Origin: Yersinia aldovae ATCC 35236
Lineage (GTDB): Bacteria; Pseudomonadota; Gammaproteobacteria; Enterobacterales; Enterobacteriaceae
DNA: 64,000 bases
Assembly (NCBI RefSeq): GCF_000173735.1
Contig: NZ_ACCB01000009.1
Location: 53,763-117,762, forward strand
Direction of reading: 5' to 3'
Each line of letters opens with the position of its first letter. Position 1 is the stretch's first letter. The translations under genes and the position numbers were made by a program. The notes beneath the pieces were generated by a model. It was not told where the DNA came from. It saw nothing but the letters and a program-made list of their open reading frames with translations, and searched no databases. Shown here piece after piece: positions 49,188 through 59,079 of the stretch.

Positions 49188-51566
49188 TCACTGACAAACC
49201 CCATCAACGGCCTCATATAACGTATCCGGGGCAAATTTTTCTGGTTCGCGATAATTAACGACACACTCACTACTGTTAGCAGGCTTGATACGTAGCGTCA
49301 TGCCAATAGCCTTATTTTCGAGCATAAAATTCCCATCACCAATAATTGTCCCCTGAAAATTGCCTTTTTCATCAAGAACGTTGGCACCAATCGGAATCAT
49401 TTTCCCTTGGCTATCGCGAATAGTCAGCAGCAATTGCCGAGTTTCCGTCGCTTCAAAATTACGTGTTGCTACGGTGCCACGCGTCATCATTAAATCTGCA
49501 CTGGTACTGTTTAGACGAATATTTAGCGGCAATGTTTGGGTACTTATTTGGGCTTTCGAAGCCGTGTATGGCATCACCGAAGGCAGCAATGCCGTTCCTG
49601 CGTAATCGGTAATCGCCATACCACTGCTCGGCGAAGAAATACGTAAATTCGATTGGTTTGGCACGTTCACCACAGCAAAAGTATCGCCAATCGCTGACGA
49701 CGAGGTGGCAAAGGTGCTATTTGCATAAGCCACGGAACCACTAGATGAAAGATACGCGGAGCGACTATTGTTGGTCGCCTGAGAAAGGCCACCTGCTAAT
49801 TGTGAATAGGCAGTTTTTATATTCACAGTGCCGTTGATACGCCGTTGGCTATCGCTACCTGTGATACCCACCGAGTAACCTTTGTTGTCACCCCAAGCGC
49901 TTTGATAAGTGCTACCCAGTGTCATATTACCGTTATTGCGTTGCATACGACCACTTAAAGACCCTCGCCCCAAAGGCAAACTGATACTGGCATACAGCGT
50001 ATTATTCCCTTGTGAATTGGATTGAAAACTTAGCGTGGTCGTTACCCGACCAAATTGTTCACTGGCTGAAAATGTATGAGAAACACTGTCTGCCGCTTGA
50101 TAATACATAGTATTAGACAATACGTAGGAAAATGCGCCCCAACGTGGATGCGCCCAAGTTACCGCAGCCGAGGTTGAGTTCTTTAATTTGCCATGCATCA
50201 GGTCATTTAAATTATTTCCACTGCTCAAGGCATTATCCGGTGACCAATAATTGGCCGAATTATATACCGATGATAATGACGCACTTAAATTACCATTGAT
50301 TGCTAATTGATTTTGAACTGAAAATTGGTATCCCTGCCCAACATCCTGGGTATTGGTATAACTTGCCGCGGCTGAAAACCAGGCATTATTTAAACCACTA
50401 TAGAGATTCTGGATACTGATATTTTGATAATCAGTGGAAAGTAGCCCGGCAGTGGTCAGACGAAAAGCATTCGCCGGATTGAGCGACATTTCACCTGATG
50501 CTAATAGTGGTGACTGACCGTTGCCATTAGCCAAAGTATCGCGATAACGGCCTACCACCAATTGATAAGTACTCGCCTGTTGATCAACATTAGGATCGAG
50601 TGCATTTGAAACGGTAAAGTGCTGCTGGGTACCATCCTCTTCAATAACATCAACATCCGTGACCACACCACTGGAGAAATTACTAATATTAGATAATGAA
50701 AAAGGGCCTGGTGCCACCACGGTACGATAAATAACCCTCCCACGCTGGCGAATTTCGATAGTGGCGTTAGTATTGGCAATCCCCTCAATCGGGACGATTA
50801 ACTGAGTATTATTAAGTTGTGCATTATCAGAATACAACTGAATACCCGAAACCGGCAGCCCCGAAAATGTATCACCGACTAAACCAAACTCACCCAACTG
50901 AACTACAGATTTTAGTGATTCGATAGAACGTAATGCATAGGTTTCTTGATTATCATACTGACTAATCCCTTGGTTATAAGTGTAGGAACCCCTATTTCGC
51001 AGCACCCAATTATTGAAATTAATGCCAGGCTCGAATTGCCCTTGAAAAAGGTTAACATCATTGCTGTTACTTTCGATGCGTTGACCGAACATATTATAGT
51101 TAAGTAATAATGCATGACCACCCCGCTGATAATCCTCACCCTCTATTTCAGGATCAAAAGCTTCTTGCGGCAATGTTAATTCCACACGAAATTGACCGGG
51201 GAATAAATTGACAACCACTCCTGGCCACAGAGTCTCAATATTCTTGCAACTATCATCGCTATCTTTAGCGTGTAACTTTAATGACATCAGTAATTTTTTA
51301 TCTGCACACAATTTACCCTCGCTGTCGAATGTAGCTTCAACACGATAGGTCTTACTGGCATTGATGATAATAGTGACATCATGTTGGCCGGGTAGAAATT
51401 TATCACTGCTACTGAAAAAGTCTGCTAATTCAGCGGAGTAACCTAATGCTTCCAGTGTCTTCACGTCAAAAGCAACTGCATTATCTTTTATCGCGGGGAA
51501 GACCGCCATAGGAAAAATAGATAAGATGAGTGCTGTAAACTGAAAGTAATTACGACGGACGTTCAC
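49188..51566 (-). CDS. Outer-membrane fimbrial usher
   Basis: This 792-residue usher has a signal peptide, an N-terminal chaperone-binding domain, a central beta-barrel with a plug (LLASGEMSLNPANAFRLTTAGLLS region onward is barrel), and a C-terminal domain (QGKMIPIGANVLDEKGNFQGTIIGDGNFML) with a final Cys pair (ECVVNYREPEKF...DGVCQ). The start is GTG with AGGGA upstream. It forms the outer-membrane pore that assembles and anchors the fimbria. With DUF1120 subunits it resembles the beta-type ushers of the E. coli yhcADEF/gltF group. Intact. Confidence 0.9.
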   Translation of the reverse strand: MNVRRNYFQFTALILSIFPMAVFPAIKDNAVAFDVKTLEALGYSAELADFFSSSDKFLPGQHDVTIIINASKTYRVEATFDSEGKLCADKKLLMSLKLHAKDSDDSCKNIETLWPGVVVNLFPGQFRVELTLPQEAFDPEIEGEDYQRGGHALLLNYNMFGQRIESNSNDVNLFQGQFEPGINFNNWVLRNRGSYTYNQGISQYDNQETYALRSIESLKSVVQLGEFGLVGDTFSGLPVSGIQLYSDNAQLNNTQLIVPIEGIANTNATIEIRQRGRVIYRTVVAPGPFSLSNISNFSSGVVTDVDVIEEDGTQQHFTVSNALDPNVDQQASTYQLVVGRYRDTLANGNGQSPLLASGEMSLNPANAFRLTTAGLLSTDYQNISIQNLYSGLNNAWFSAAASYTNTQDVGQGYQFSVQNQLAINGNLSASLSSVYNSANYWSPDNALSSGNNLNDLMHGKLKNSTSAAVTWAHPRWGAFSYVLSNTMYYQAADSVSHTFSASEQFGRVTTTLSFQSNSQGNNTLYASISLPLGRGSLSGRMQRNNGNMTLGSTYQSAWGDNKGYSVGITGSDSQRRINGTVNIKTAYSQLAGGLSQATNNSRSAYLSSSGSVAYANSTFATSSSAIGDTFAVVNVPNQSNLRISSPSSGMAITDYAGTALLPSVMPYTASKAQISTQTLPLNIRLNSTSADLMMTRGTVATRNFEATETRQLLLTIRDSQGKMIPIGANVLDEKGNFQGTIIGDGNFMLENKAIGMTLRIKPANSSECVVNYREPEKFAPDTLYEAVDGVCQ

Positions 51567-51750
51567 AGCGATTCCCTGGAAAAAAGGCTAGCGGTTTATT
51601 TATCAGCAATAACGTATGCTACACATGATTACCGCAATATCTATTCTCGCCATGAGGTCATATACAATAGCTTGTTCTAGGATTTTTATGGGCAAAGCAA
51701 TGCGGAAGATTATTGTAAAATGACCACCCTTGCCTTATTGAGGCATATAG

Positions 51751-52395
51751 CTATATGCCAAAAGCAAAATTCATAGTCAGAGAACCGTCAATATTGGTAT
51801 CTTCGGTAATAGGCCCATTCATTGTGGTTGTTCCGGCCAATACTGGCGCAACAGTAATATCAGCATTGAATGTCTTTCCTGCGGTAGCAACAGCCGTAGA
51901 ATTAGACCAACCGTAACGATAGCCCGTAACTAAATATGCACTGGTATTTGCTGTTCCGGCACCACTTCCCTGAGCGTAATACAGTGAAGAGCTTTGTCCA
52001 TCAACAGAGGGATTACTTATGATAGCGGTATAAAAACCAATTTTACCTGTTCGATTAACATTACCCAGCCCATAGTTACGAGCAGTCGATGTATCACTGA
52101 CAGAAGTCAACCGATTATCAACGCTGGTGTAGCTTAAATAGGTTACTGCGTCACAATTGACTGTCCAAGTTTTCGTCATACTGGGTAAAGTATTCACTGT
52201 AGTACCTGGCTTTACCTGTGTTGAAGAAATCTGTCCTAAATTATAAATACCATTATCAGGTGAAACCACAATACAACTAGGCACACCAATCTTCCCTTTC
52301 ACTTTTAATTCCGCAGAAGGGGGAGCTGCCTGAACCGCGACAATGGTCAAAAATAAAGATGTCAATGCAGTTAAATTGATAATATATTTTTTCAT
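51751..52395 (-). CDS. DUF1120-type fimbrial subunit, second copy
   Basis: This 214-residue secreted protein has a signal peptide (LTALTSLFLTIVAVQA), a paired Cys at the start and middle of the mature domain (VPSCIVVSP...WTVNCDA), and a C-terminal GSLTMNFAFGI typical of a pilin terminal beta-strand. It is a paralogue of the next gene (same spacing of TKTWTVNCD, GKIGFYTA, VAPVLAGTTTM-GPITED). It is likely a minor or alternative pilin because it lies between the first subunit and the usher. The function as subunit is inferred. Confidence 0.85.
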   Translation of the reverse strand: MKKYIINLTALTSLFLTIVAVQAAPPSAELKVKGKIGVPSCIVVSPDNGIYNLGQISSTQVKPGTTVNTLPSMTKTWTVNCDAVTYLSYTSVDNRLTSVSDTSTARNYGLGNVNRTGKIGFYTAIISNPSVDGQSSSLYYAQGSGAGTANTSAYLVTGYRYGWSNSTAVATAGKTFNADITVAPVLAGTTTMNGPITEDTNIDGSLTMNFAFGI

Positions 52396-52526
52396 AAAAT
52401 GAGAAATAAACCCAATATATTAGTATCGCCAGCATTCATTCATAAATATTGCCAGACATGAACCAAAGAGCGCATTAATTTATCACTAAAAAATGACGCT
52501 CTTTAGTTAAAAAAACCATGCAGTCA

Positions 52527-53165
52527 TTAGATACCGAATGCAAAGTTCATCGTCATTGAACCATCGATCTCTGCGTCTTCAGTGATCGGACCGGCCATCG
52601 TGGTCGTGCCGGCCAAAACAGGTGTTACAGTGATATCAGCAGTAAATATTTTACCCGTACTCTGCGTATTGGCCGCGGAAGACCAGCCAGTACGCATACC
52701 GGTTGTCAGGTTCGCAGTTGGGGTCAAAGTAAATGTTGATGTTGCAGAGGTAAATAAGCTAGATGCTTTACCATCAACATTACCATTCTTGATTTGTGCT
52801 GTGTAGTAACCGATTTTACCGGTAGTATTCACAGTCCCTAAACCGAAGTTAGTCGTAGCAACTGCGCTCGACGTTGCTGCGCGGTTATCTACCGGAGTAA
52901 AGTTCAGGTAAGTATCGGCGTCACAGTTTACTGTCCAAGACTTGGTGATCGGGGCCAACACAGTAGTCGCTGTACCTGACTTAACTAAAGAAGAAGAGAG
53001 TTTACCGATATCATAAACACCATTCGCTGGAGCAACAACGGTGCAGCTTGGCACTGTCAAAGTACCCGTTACTTTTAATTCTGCGGTTGGTGCTGCTGCA
53101 TTGGCAACGTTAATACCTAAAATTAAAGAAGACAATACAGTAATTTTAGCCAGTTGCTTTTTCAT
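52527..53165 (-). CDS. DUF1120-type fimbrial subunit, first copy (probable major pilin)
   Basis: This 212-residue secreted protein has a signal peptide (KITVLSSLILGINVANA), Cys pair (VPSCTVVAP...WTVNCDAD), Thr/Ala/Val-rich body, and the terminal strand GSMTMNFAFGI. It is the first gene of the operon and closest to the promoter, which suggests it is the major subunit. It is clearly paralogous to the next gene. The long AT-rich region upstream (53166-53890) is a typical environment for silenced, regulated fimbrial promoters. Confidence 0.87.
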   Translation of the reverse strand: MKKQLAKITVLSSLILGINVANAAAPTAELKVTGTLTVPSCTVVAPANGVYDIGKLSSSLVKSGTATTVLAPITKSWTVNCDADTYLNFTPVDNRAATSSAVATTNFGLGTVNTTGKIGYYTAQIKNGNVDGKASSLFTSATSTFTLTPTANLTTGMRTGWSSAANTQSTGKIFTADITVTPVLAGTTTMAGPITEDAEIDGSMTMNFAFGI

Positions 53166-54257
53166 TTAATAATCCTTATATAAAATATTTATCACTGAGT
53201 AAAAAGAGATTTTTTATGGGCCAGAAACTAAGTCCGGAAATTGAATTCAACCACAATTTATTAACAAAAAATAAAAAAAATGAATTCAAAATTTATGCGG
53301 CGATTAAACATCTTATTAACTTAACTGTATATCAGAACACAGGCTGACTTGGGGTAGGAATATTCCTACGAAAACAAGATTAAGGTATGAAAATGATATG
53401 TTTTTTAAGCTAAATATCATCTATAAGTCGTGTTTTTTACATAAAAAAGCAGTTTATATGGTGAGATAATCATAAGGAAAAACGTTTATTTCTTTTCCCC
53501 CACAGGAAAAGATATAAAAAAAGCCTATAAATCATACAATTAAAAAAACATCAAAATAAAAATACAAAGAAATATTAATATTGATACTTATAATCTAAGC
53601 ATATTCTTATTTTCTGCCCAGCAAATGACAACCAAACTAATAGTAAGCATGTTAATTAACATAATTGTGTCATCATCCTTTTTATAATATGGGATGTTTA
53701 TTAAGGTTAATTCATGTTTACTTTGTCCTTCTACGAATACACATAAAAATCAATATACTTCAACATGAACACCTAATTTACGGCTAAACATTTTCCCCGT
53801 CATGCATCACCGTTTAGTGGTTCCAACAAATTAGAATGCTGCCCACGGCGGCACGATAGTTCATCCAACAGGTATTGGTTCGGATAATCCAATGACACCT
53901 GACAATAGTATCTATGCCATCGTCAGAAAAAGGCCGTACTCCATATACCTTCTACAGTGTCACCAACATTACAATCGAAGAAGCTATGTCACTGGTGATA
54001 ATCGCCTGCATTCAAAGGGCTGGCAAATACCAAATGTGATAGGGATCGTTGAAAGAATTTCCTATAAGTGCTTGAATAATGATGTAGAGAGGATTCCATT
54101 CTCAAAGAGGTTACTCCCTCCACGGTTAAAGGCCGCCTCATTAAACCGTGCGGCAAATATCGATGATAATGGTTGCCAACATACCCTCTTTTGCGGCATG
54201 TTGGCAGCCACACCTTCCTGCTTTAGACGTTCGAATTATCACTTTGTGAGCAACCTG
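53166..54257. promoter_or_regulatory. AT-rich region between the fimbrial operon and mtfA
   Basis: About 1.1 kb separates the fimbrial subunit gene from mtfA. The first 600 bases are very AT-rich and probably contain the fimbrial promoter; no defined operator was found. From 53892 the mtfA frame happens to be open with no stop to 54258, encoding a basic Arg/Ser/Asn-rich stretch that does not look like part of the MtfA family. I treat it as non-coding or a remnant. Confidence 0.5.
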
Positions 54258-55040
54258 ATGATTAAGTGGCTGTGGAAAGCAAATCAACCGCAAGCAGAAA
54301 TACTGGCACAGTGGCAGGAAGCCCTGAATATACCGCTATTGGCTCCATTGAATGAGCAGGAACTGCAACGCCTTGTCTCTGTTGCCAGCCAGTTACTGCA
54401 ACAAAAGCGTTTCGTGCCTTTGCAAGGGTTGGAATTGACCCCATTAATGCAAGCTCGGCTCACGCTACTCTTTGCTCTGCCTGTTATGGAGTTGGGTGCC
54501 AGGTGGTTGGATGGTTTCCATGAAGTGCTTATTTACCCGTCGCCATTTGTCGTGGAAGATGATTGGCAAGATGACCTTGGGCTGGTGCATTCTGGTCAAA
54601 GCATACAATCGGGCCAAAGTTGGGAACAAGGGCCGATCGTTCTGAATTGGCAAGATATTCAAGACTCTTTTGATTTATCGGGATTTAATTTGGTCATTCA
54701 TGAAGCGGCTCATAAGCTGGATATGCGCAATGGCGGTAATTCAAATGGAGTTCCCCCTATTGCCATGCGCGATGTGGCCGCATGGGAATATGACCTGCAT
54801 AAGGCGATGGACTCTATTCAAGATGAGATAGATTTAGTCGGTATCGACGGGGCTAGCATGGATGCCTACGCTGCTAGTGATCCGGCTGAATGTTTTGCCG
54901 TACTCTCAGAGTATTTTTTCAGCGCACCAGAATTATTGGAGGGTCGCTTCCCTACTGTTTATCAACATTTTTGCGCATTCTACCGTCAGGACCCGTTAAC
55001 CAGATTAAAACGCCTGGAGACTCAACTGGCGGAGAGTTAA
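54258..55040 (+). CDS. mtfA: MtfA metallopeptidase (Mlc titration factor)
   Basis: This 260-residue protein, close to E. coli MtfA (265), has the zinc-peptidase motif HEAAH in [15 protein letters not shown] near residue 147, and [16 protein letters not shown] carrying the distal Glu ligand. MtfA sequesters the glucose repressor Mlc and has aminopeptidase activity. The ATG at 54258 starts the conserved MIKWLWK region. In E. coli, too, mtfA lies beside an Asn tRNA gene, so the neighbourhood is conserved. Confidence 0.93.
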   Translation: MIKWLWKANQPQAEILAQWQEALNIPLLAPLNEQELQRLVSVASQLLQQKRFVPLQGLELTPLMQARLTLLFALPVMELGARWLDGFHEVLIYPSPFVVEDDWQDDLGLVHSGQSIQSGQSWEQGPIVLNWQDIQDSFDLSGFNLVIHEAAHKLDMRNGGNSNGVPPIAMRDVAAWEYDLHKAMDSIQDEIDLVGIDGASMDAYAASDPAECFAVLSEYFFSAPELLEGRFPTVYQHFCAFYRQDPLTRLKRLETQLAES

Positions 55041-55247
55041 AATTTTAAAAATACATAACGGCTTGATTAATTGCCAGGGGGCTTGCGACTAGAACGCACC
55101 GATAAATAATAGGATCTCTTGGATTCACTCGGTTTATGTCGTTATTTTTAGCACATCTGTTCAGATGATGAGCAGTCAAACATAATAGCCTAATTTAGCG
55201 TTGACAGTATCCGGCGTGCTGGATATCATGCGCCCCGTTGGAACAAT

Positions 55248-55323
55248 TCCTCTGTAGTTCAGTTGGTAGAACGGCGGACTGTTAATCCGTATGTCACTGG
55301 TTCGAGTCCAGTCAGAGGAGCCA
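55248..55323 (+). tRNA. tRNA-Asn (GTT)
   Basis: This 76-base tRNA has acceptor stem TCCTCTG / CAGAGGA, a D-arm with AGTTGGTAGA, anticodon loop CTGTTAA with anticodon GTT at 55281-55283, T-arm GGTTCGAGTCC and encoded CCA. The gene is complete. Asn tRNA genes are the attachment sites of the Yersinia high-pathogenicity island, but no integrase or island is present here. Confidence 0.97.
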
Positions 55324-55330
55324 AATTAAA

Positions 55331-55362
55331 GAAAGCCGCTTAAGGAAACTTAAGCGGCTTTC
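55331..55362. terminator. Bidirectional terminator between tRNA-Asn and the PTS gene
   Basis: A 14-bp stem (GAAAGCCGCTTAAG / CTTAAGCGGCTTTC) with a GAAA loop begins 8 bases after the tRNA. T-rich sequence follows on both strands. It serves the tRNA and the convergent PTS EIIA gene. Confidence 0.9.
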
Positions 55363-55383
55363 TTGTTATTTCATCATCCATCA

Positions 55384-55815
55384 CTACTTACGATTCAGAA
55401 TACGCAGGAAATCCTGTTTGCTTGAGATTAATGACAGTGCATTTGCGATGATTTCATCGCTAAAAATCGACGCAATATCTTTTAGTACATCAATATGCTC
55501 TTTTTCTTTAGCAATAACCCCGATAGCAATAAACATCACGTTGCTTCTATCCCAGATGACGCCGTCAGGGAATTGAAAAATCTCAACACCTGTTTTAAGG
55601 ATAATGTTTGTGGCTGATTTAGGAAGATGGGGCAAGGTAATACCATTTCCCAAGAATGTAGAGACTTGTTGCTCTCTCTCATTGAGAAATGAGACGCAGT
55701 CTTGGCTGATATAACCTTTCGCCTTGAACTCTTTGCCTACCATAGATAAAACGTCAGCCTTGTTTTTTGCCTGACATCCTAAGTGTAGGTTTTCAACAGT
55801 TATAGTATCTATCAT
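55384..55815 (-). CDS. Stand-alone PTS EIIA domain (mannitol/fructose class)
   Basis: This 143-residue single-domain EIIA has the phosphorylated His in GNGITLPHLPK near residue 64, the mannitol/fructose/Ntr pattern. No EIIB or EIIC gene is adjacent. Instead it is 44 bases downstream of a non-PTS sugar porter in the same operon, so it may regulate the porter or an elsewhere-encoded PTS. AGGGGAC precedes the ATG. Substrate unknown. Confidence 0.87.
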   Translation of the reverse strand: MIDTITVENLHLGCQAKNKADVLSMVGKEFKAKGYISQDCVSFLNEREQQVSTFLGNGITLPHLPKSATNIILKTGVEIFQFPDGVIWDRSNVMFIAIGVIAKEKEHIDVLKDIASIFSDEIIANALSLISSKQDFLRILNRK

Positions 55816-55859
55816 TGCCTGTCCCCTTTGCGATATAACTTATGTTATCGCATATGATG

Positions 55860-57260
55860 TTATGAATTCCCCGCAGACAGTTCTTCTTCTAATTGCTCTA
55901 ATGATTTATTGGATGTTTCTGGTAAAGCGGTGACAACAAATATTATCGCCAGGTAATTGATGAGCGCAAATATCAGGAAGACAGGCCCCAAGCCTAGTTT
56001 CGCCTGAAGCACCGGAAATAAATAGCTGACAATCGCATTCATGATCCACATGAAGAATACCGAGATCCCCATAGATAACCCACGAATTTTCAAGGGGAAA
56101 AGTTCAGCCAATACGACCCAGGTCAGAAAGCCCATTGTCCCTTGCATCACACCAACAAATAATGCCCCCAGCAACCAAATGACCGTAGCCTTGACTTCAC
56201 CAACCAAGTAATAATCTGCACCAGCAATAATCAGATGTAGTGTTGCCATCAGAGCAAAACCATAAATAATCAGTGTCTTTCGTTTAAAACGATCAACCAA
56301 GAACATAACACCAACCACCATACCACCGACAGAAAAGACGCCATTTAGTACATTACATATCAGTGACATTCTCTCAGAGAACCCTGCGGCATTGAGAATT
56401 TCCGTACCATAATACATGATAACGTTAACCCCGGTAGTTTGCTGCAATGCAGCCCAGACTATGCCTACCAAGATTAATTTTAAGATCCAAGGCGTTTGGA
56501 AAATAATAGCCAAGTCATTCTTAGCGTACAATTTCTTTTCATTTTCTATATCAATTAACGTCACGATATCTTCAAATTCTTTAATAGCACGATGCTCAGG
56601 CCGAATTTGTTTTAAAATAGCTAAGGCTTCTTCTCGACGATTCTTGCTGACCAACCAACGGGGGCTTTCTGGCGAACGCCACATTCCAACTAACAAGCAA
56701 ATTGCCGGGATAGTCTGAACTAATAACATATAACGCCAGACTTCGGGTAAGTGCCCCCAGACAATACCGATGACAGCATTTACGGCAAATGCAGCTAATT
56801 GGCCAATGACGATAGCCACTTCGTTCAATCCTGTCAGCTTGCCCCGCATCTCAGTTGGCGCAACTTCAGATATAAACGTGGGTGCCGTGACTGATGCCCC
56901 GCCCACGGCATAGCCAAGTATAAATCGTGCAATCAAGAGACAGGTGATATTAGGCGAGATCGCACATAATAATGCGCCAAAAAAGAAAACAAAGGAGAGA
57001 TAGAGTAAATATTTTCTGCGACCAAAAAAGTCAGCCAGTTTCCCGCCAAAAATACTACCAATAGCGGCTCCGACCAAGAGCACACTCATTACCAGTCCTA
57101 CGGTCATGGGTGTCAGCGCCATATTCTCTTTCAGTGATGAAAAAGCACCATTAATAACACCCGTATCATAACCAAAAAGCAAGCCACCAAATGTAGCGAC
57201 TAATGTTATTTGATGTAATCGTTTTCTCTGCTGCACATTGAGATTCATCATTAACGACAT
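55860..57260 (-). CDS. MFS sugar porter (inositol/hexose type)
   Basis: This 466-residue twelve-TM sugar porter has GGLLFGYDTGVINGA at TM1, GRR in KLADFFGRRKY, the PESPRWL motif after TM6, QQTTGVN in TM7, and PETSNKSLEQLEEEL at the end. It resembles IolT/YfiG-type inositol transporters and GalP/XylE. It imports a sugar or polyol with protons. AAAGGTAA precedes the ATG. It is co-transcribed with a PTS EIIA gene, an unusual pairing of two different transport systems. Confidence 0.88.
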   Translation of the reverse strand: MSLMMNLNVQQRKRLHQITLVATFGGLLFGYDTGVINGAFSSLKENMALTPMTVGLVMSVLLVGAAIGSIFGGKLADFFGRRKYLLYLSFVFFFGALLCAISPNITCLLIARFILGYAVGGASVTAPTFISEVAPTEMRGKLTGLNEVAIVIGQLAAFAVNAVIGIVWGHLPEVWRYMLLVQTIPAICLLVGMWRSPESPRWLVSKNRREEALAILKQIRPEHRAIKEFEDIVTLIDIENEKKLYAKNDLAIIFQTPWILKLILVGIVWAALQQTTGVNVIMYYGTEILNAAGFSERMSLICNVLNGVFSVGGMVVGVMFLVDRFKRKTLIIYGFALMATLHLIIAGADYYLVGEVKATVIWLLGALFVGVMQGTMGFLTWVVLAELFPLKIRGLSMGISVFFMWIMNAIVSYLFPVLQAKLGLGPVFLIFALINYLAIIFVVTALPETSNKSLEQLEEELSAGNS

Positions 57261-58067
57261 AGCGTTACCTTTTTATTTTGATTATCCATTTAATGCCAAA
57301 AAGGGGTAAAAAAAAGCAACTCTCCGCCACCTAAAACAGTGCAGTGATGAAGAACTTTTTGACACTCTGATTTATTCATTAAATAAATGCAGTTGTTGAA
57401 GCCAAATAAACTTTATTACAGAGTGTGATGCTAAATTCCTTATTAAATTGTGGTTATCTGGCGTCCTCCTCTAACATTATTCTTAAACTAAACTTACCGC
57501 TGCTAGCCAATACCGCCCTGACTTACTCATTCTGCCTTCCTGAAAATACGAAAAAGGCTATCAATGAATGATTCGCTATCTGCCTTTGCCTATCCAGAAC
57601 TGGCAGCACACAGACATGTAACCTATCGATAAACAACATACCACCTAAGTTGAAATTAAAATTCCATAACGATCACATTTTAATATTAAAATTTCATTAA
57701 AAGAAAAATTAAAAAATCAGTAATCTTATTTTATATAGTATAAAAATAAGATAACACATTGAATAAAAAGGATATTACAATGGTAATTGTATGATTACTC
57801 ATTAATTATCAAAAAATAATTACTGAAAGAGTTTTTCTTTTTTTTGTGATGAAATCGACATTTTAATTCCAAGAAATTAATTTAATGAAATTAAAAAATT
57901 AATTAATATTTTGATTTTTTACCAGAAAAGAAGAGCTTGTTAGAAGCAGAGGTTGTGTGGTCGAACTCAGCCCACAACAGCAGGCGGTATTAGTGCATAA
58001 AAAACCCGCTGGAGGGAATTTAAGCGGGCTTCTCGCTATTTGAAAATCTATTTTTACTCATCAGGCT
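57261..58067. other. AT-rich region between the sugar porter and lpxO
   Basis: About 800 bases with no supported gene. It is very AT-rich from 57640 to 57930. A terminator-like hairpin for lpxO lies at 57998-58031. A small imperfect hairpin with GTTGTG / CACAAC is at about 57951-57978; it resembles no tRNA I can name. Confidence 0.5.
57998..58031 (-). terminator. Terminator-like hairpin downstream of lpxO
   Basis: On the minus strand the sequence reads GCCCGC, 14 bases, GCGGG and then TTTTTT. It lies about 40 bases after the lpxO stop. Confidence 0.7.
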
Positions 58068-58971
58068 TCACAGCGCATAAAAAATCACCGCGGCGATACC
58101 ACCAAATAATAACCATTTAATCAGATAATAAATCCTACGGTTCCAGGCTTTTAGCCGTTTACCCACCTTACGCACCGCATAGATGTATTTAAATGCCCGA
58201 TTAACACCACCGGTACGATCCCCTTCTTCGTTTGGTGCAGTGGCAGCGCTCATGAGATTGCGCCCCAACCAATGGTTAACGCCTTGAGCCCATCGATAAC
58301 GCATTGGCCGTTCAATATCACAAAACAAGATAAGTCGGTCTTGACCACTCTGATTTTCTGCATAGTGAATATATGTTTCGTCGAACAATACCCCGTCACC
58401 ATCACGCCAGCTATAGGGAGTGCCATCCACATCAATAAAACAGCGGTCATCATTCGGTGTGATAAGACCAAGATGATAACGCAGTGAGCCAGCATAGGGG
58501 TCACGGTGCCGTGGCAAACGGCTACCATCGGGTAATTCGGCAAACATCGCGGCTTTGACTGACGGTAATCCGCGTAATAGCTCTGTGGTATAAGGACAAA
58601 GTGTCATGGCTGATGGATGGCTGTCTTCATACCATTTCAGATAGAATCGTTTCCAGCCAAGTTTTAAAAAAAGAGTTAAAACCGGCATCATTATATTTAT
58701 CCGATGCTTTAATTTGCTGAACCTCCATCAACGCTTTGCCCTCATCCTTGATTTGCTGCCAGTTCTCACGCAGTAACTCCAATTCAGGGAAAAGCTCCGG
58801 CTTTAAATAGGGCGTCGTGGGGGTGCGCGAAAAGAGATACATAAAGACATTGATTGGTGAAACAAATGTTGAATGATCTGAGAGTTGACGCCAGAACGGA
58901 TAACGAACTCTCCCACGAAAATGCACATAGGCTACGCACAAGATGAAAATCAATAGCACTATATATTTCAT
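58068..58971 (-). pseudogene. lpxO: Lipid A 2-hydroxylase LpxO, frameshifted
   Basis: Two frames (58627-58971 and 58068-58691) make one aspartyl/asparaginyl beta-hydroxylase of about 300 residues matching LpxO: HFRGRVRYPFWRQLSDHSTF, NDAGFNSFF, then GWKRFYLKWYEDSHPSA. The dioxygenase residues HRDPYAGSLRYHLGL and HYAENQSGQDRLILFCDIERP (His, Arg) are present. At about 58661-58676 the message has T7 followed by A4; removing one base restores FFKLGWKR. As read, the first frame ends after 114 residues and lacks the active site. LpxO hydroxylates a secondary acyl chain of lipid A at the inner membrane. Confidence 0.88.
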
Positions 58972-59079
58972 GATGTCCTATCAAATAAACAGAGTCGGTA
59001 GCAAAATATTTAGCTTATCTCCGTGAAAGTTTCCAATTTAAAAAGATGAAAATGATGAAAAATGCTGTAATCCAACAGA

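Noticed and set aside
53892..54257. N-terminal extension of mtfA by 122 residues
   Set aside because: The conserved MtfA start is MIKWLWK at 54258; the extension has no resemblance to the family. I could not identify it as an IS remnant either.
55248..57260. High-pathogenicity island at tRNA-Asn
   Set aside because: No integrase, no yersiniabactin genes and no repeated tRNA end were seen; the tRNA is simply followed by a terminator and a sugar transport operon.
57951..57978. Possible tRNA fragment (GGTCGAACTC) near lpxO
   Set aside because: Only a short T-loop-like string; no cloverleaf can be drawn around it.
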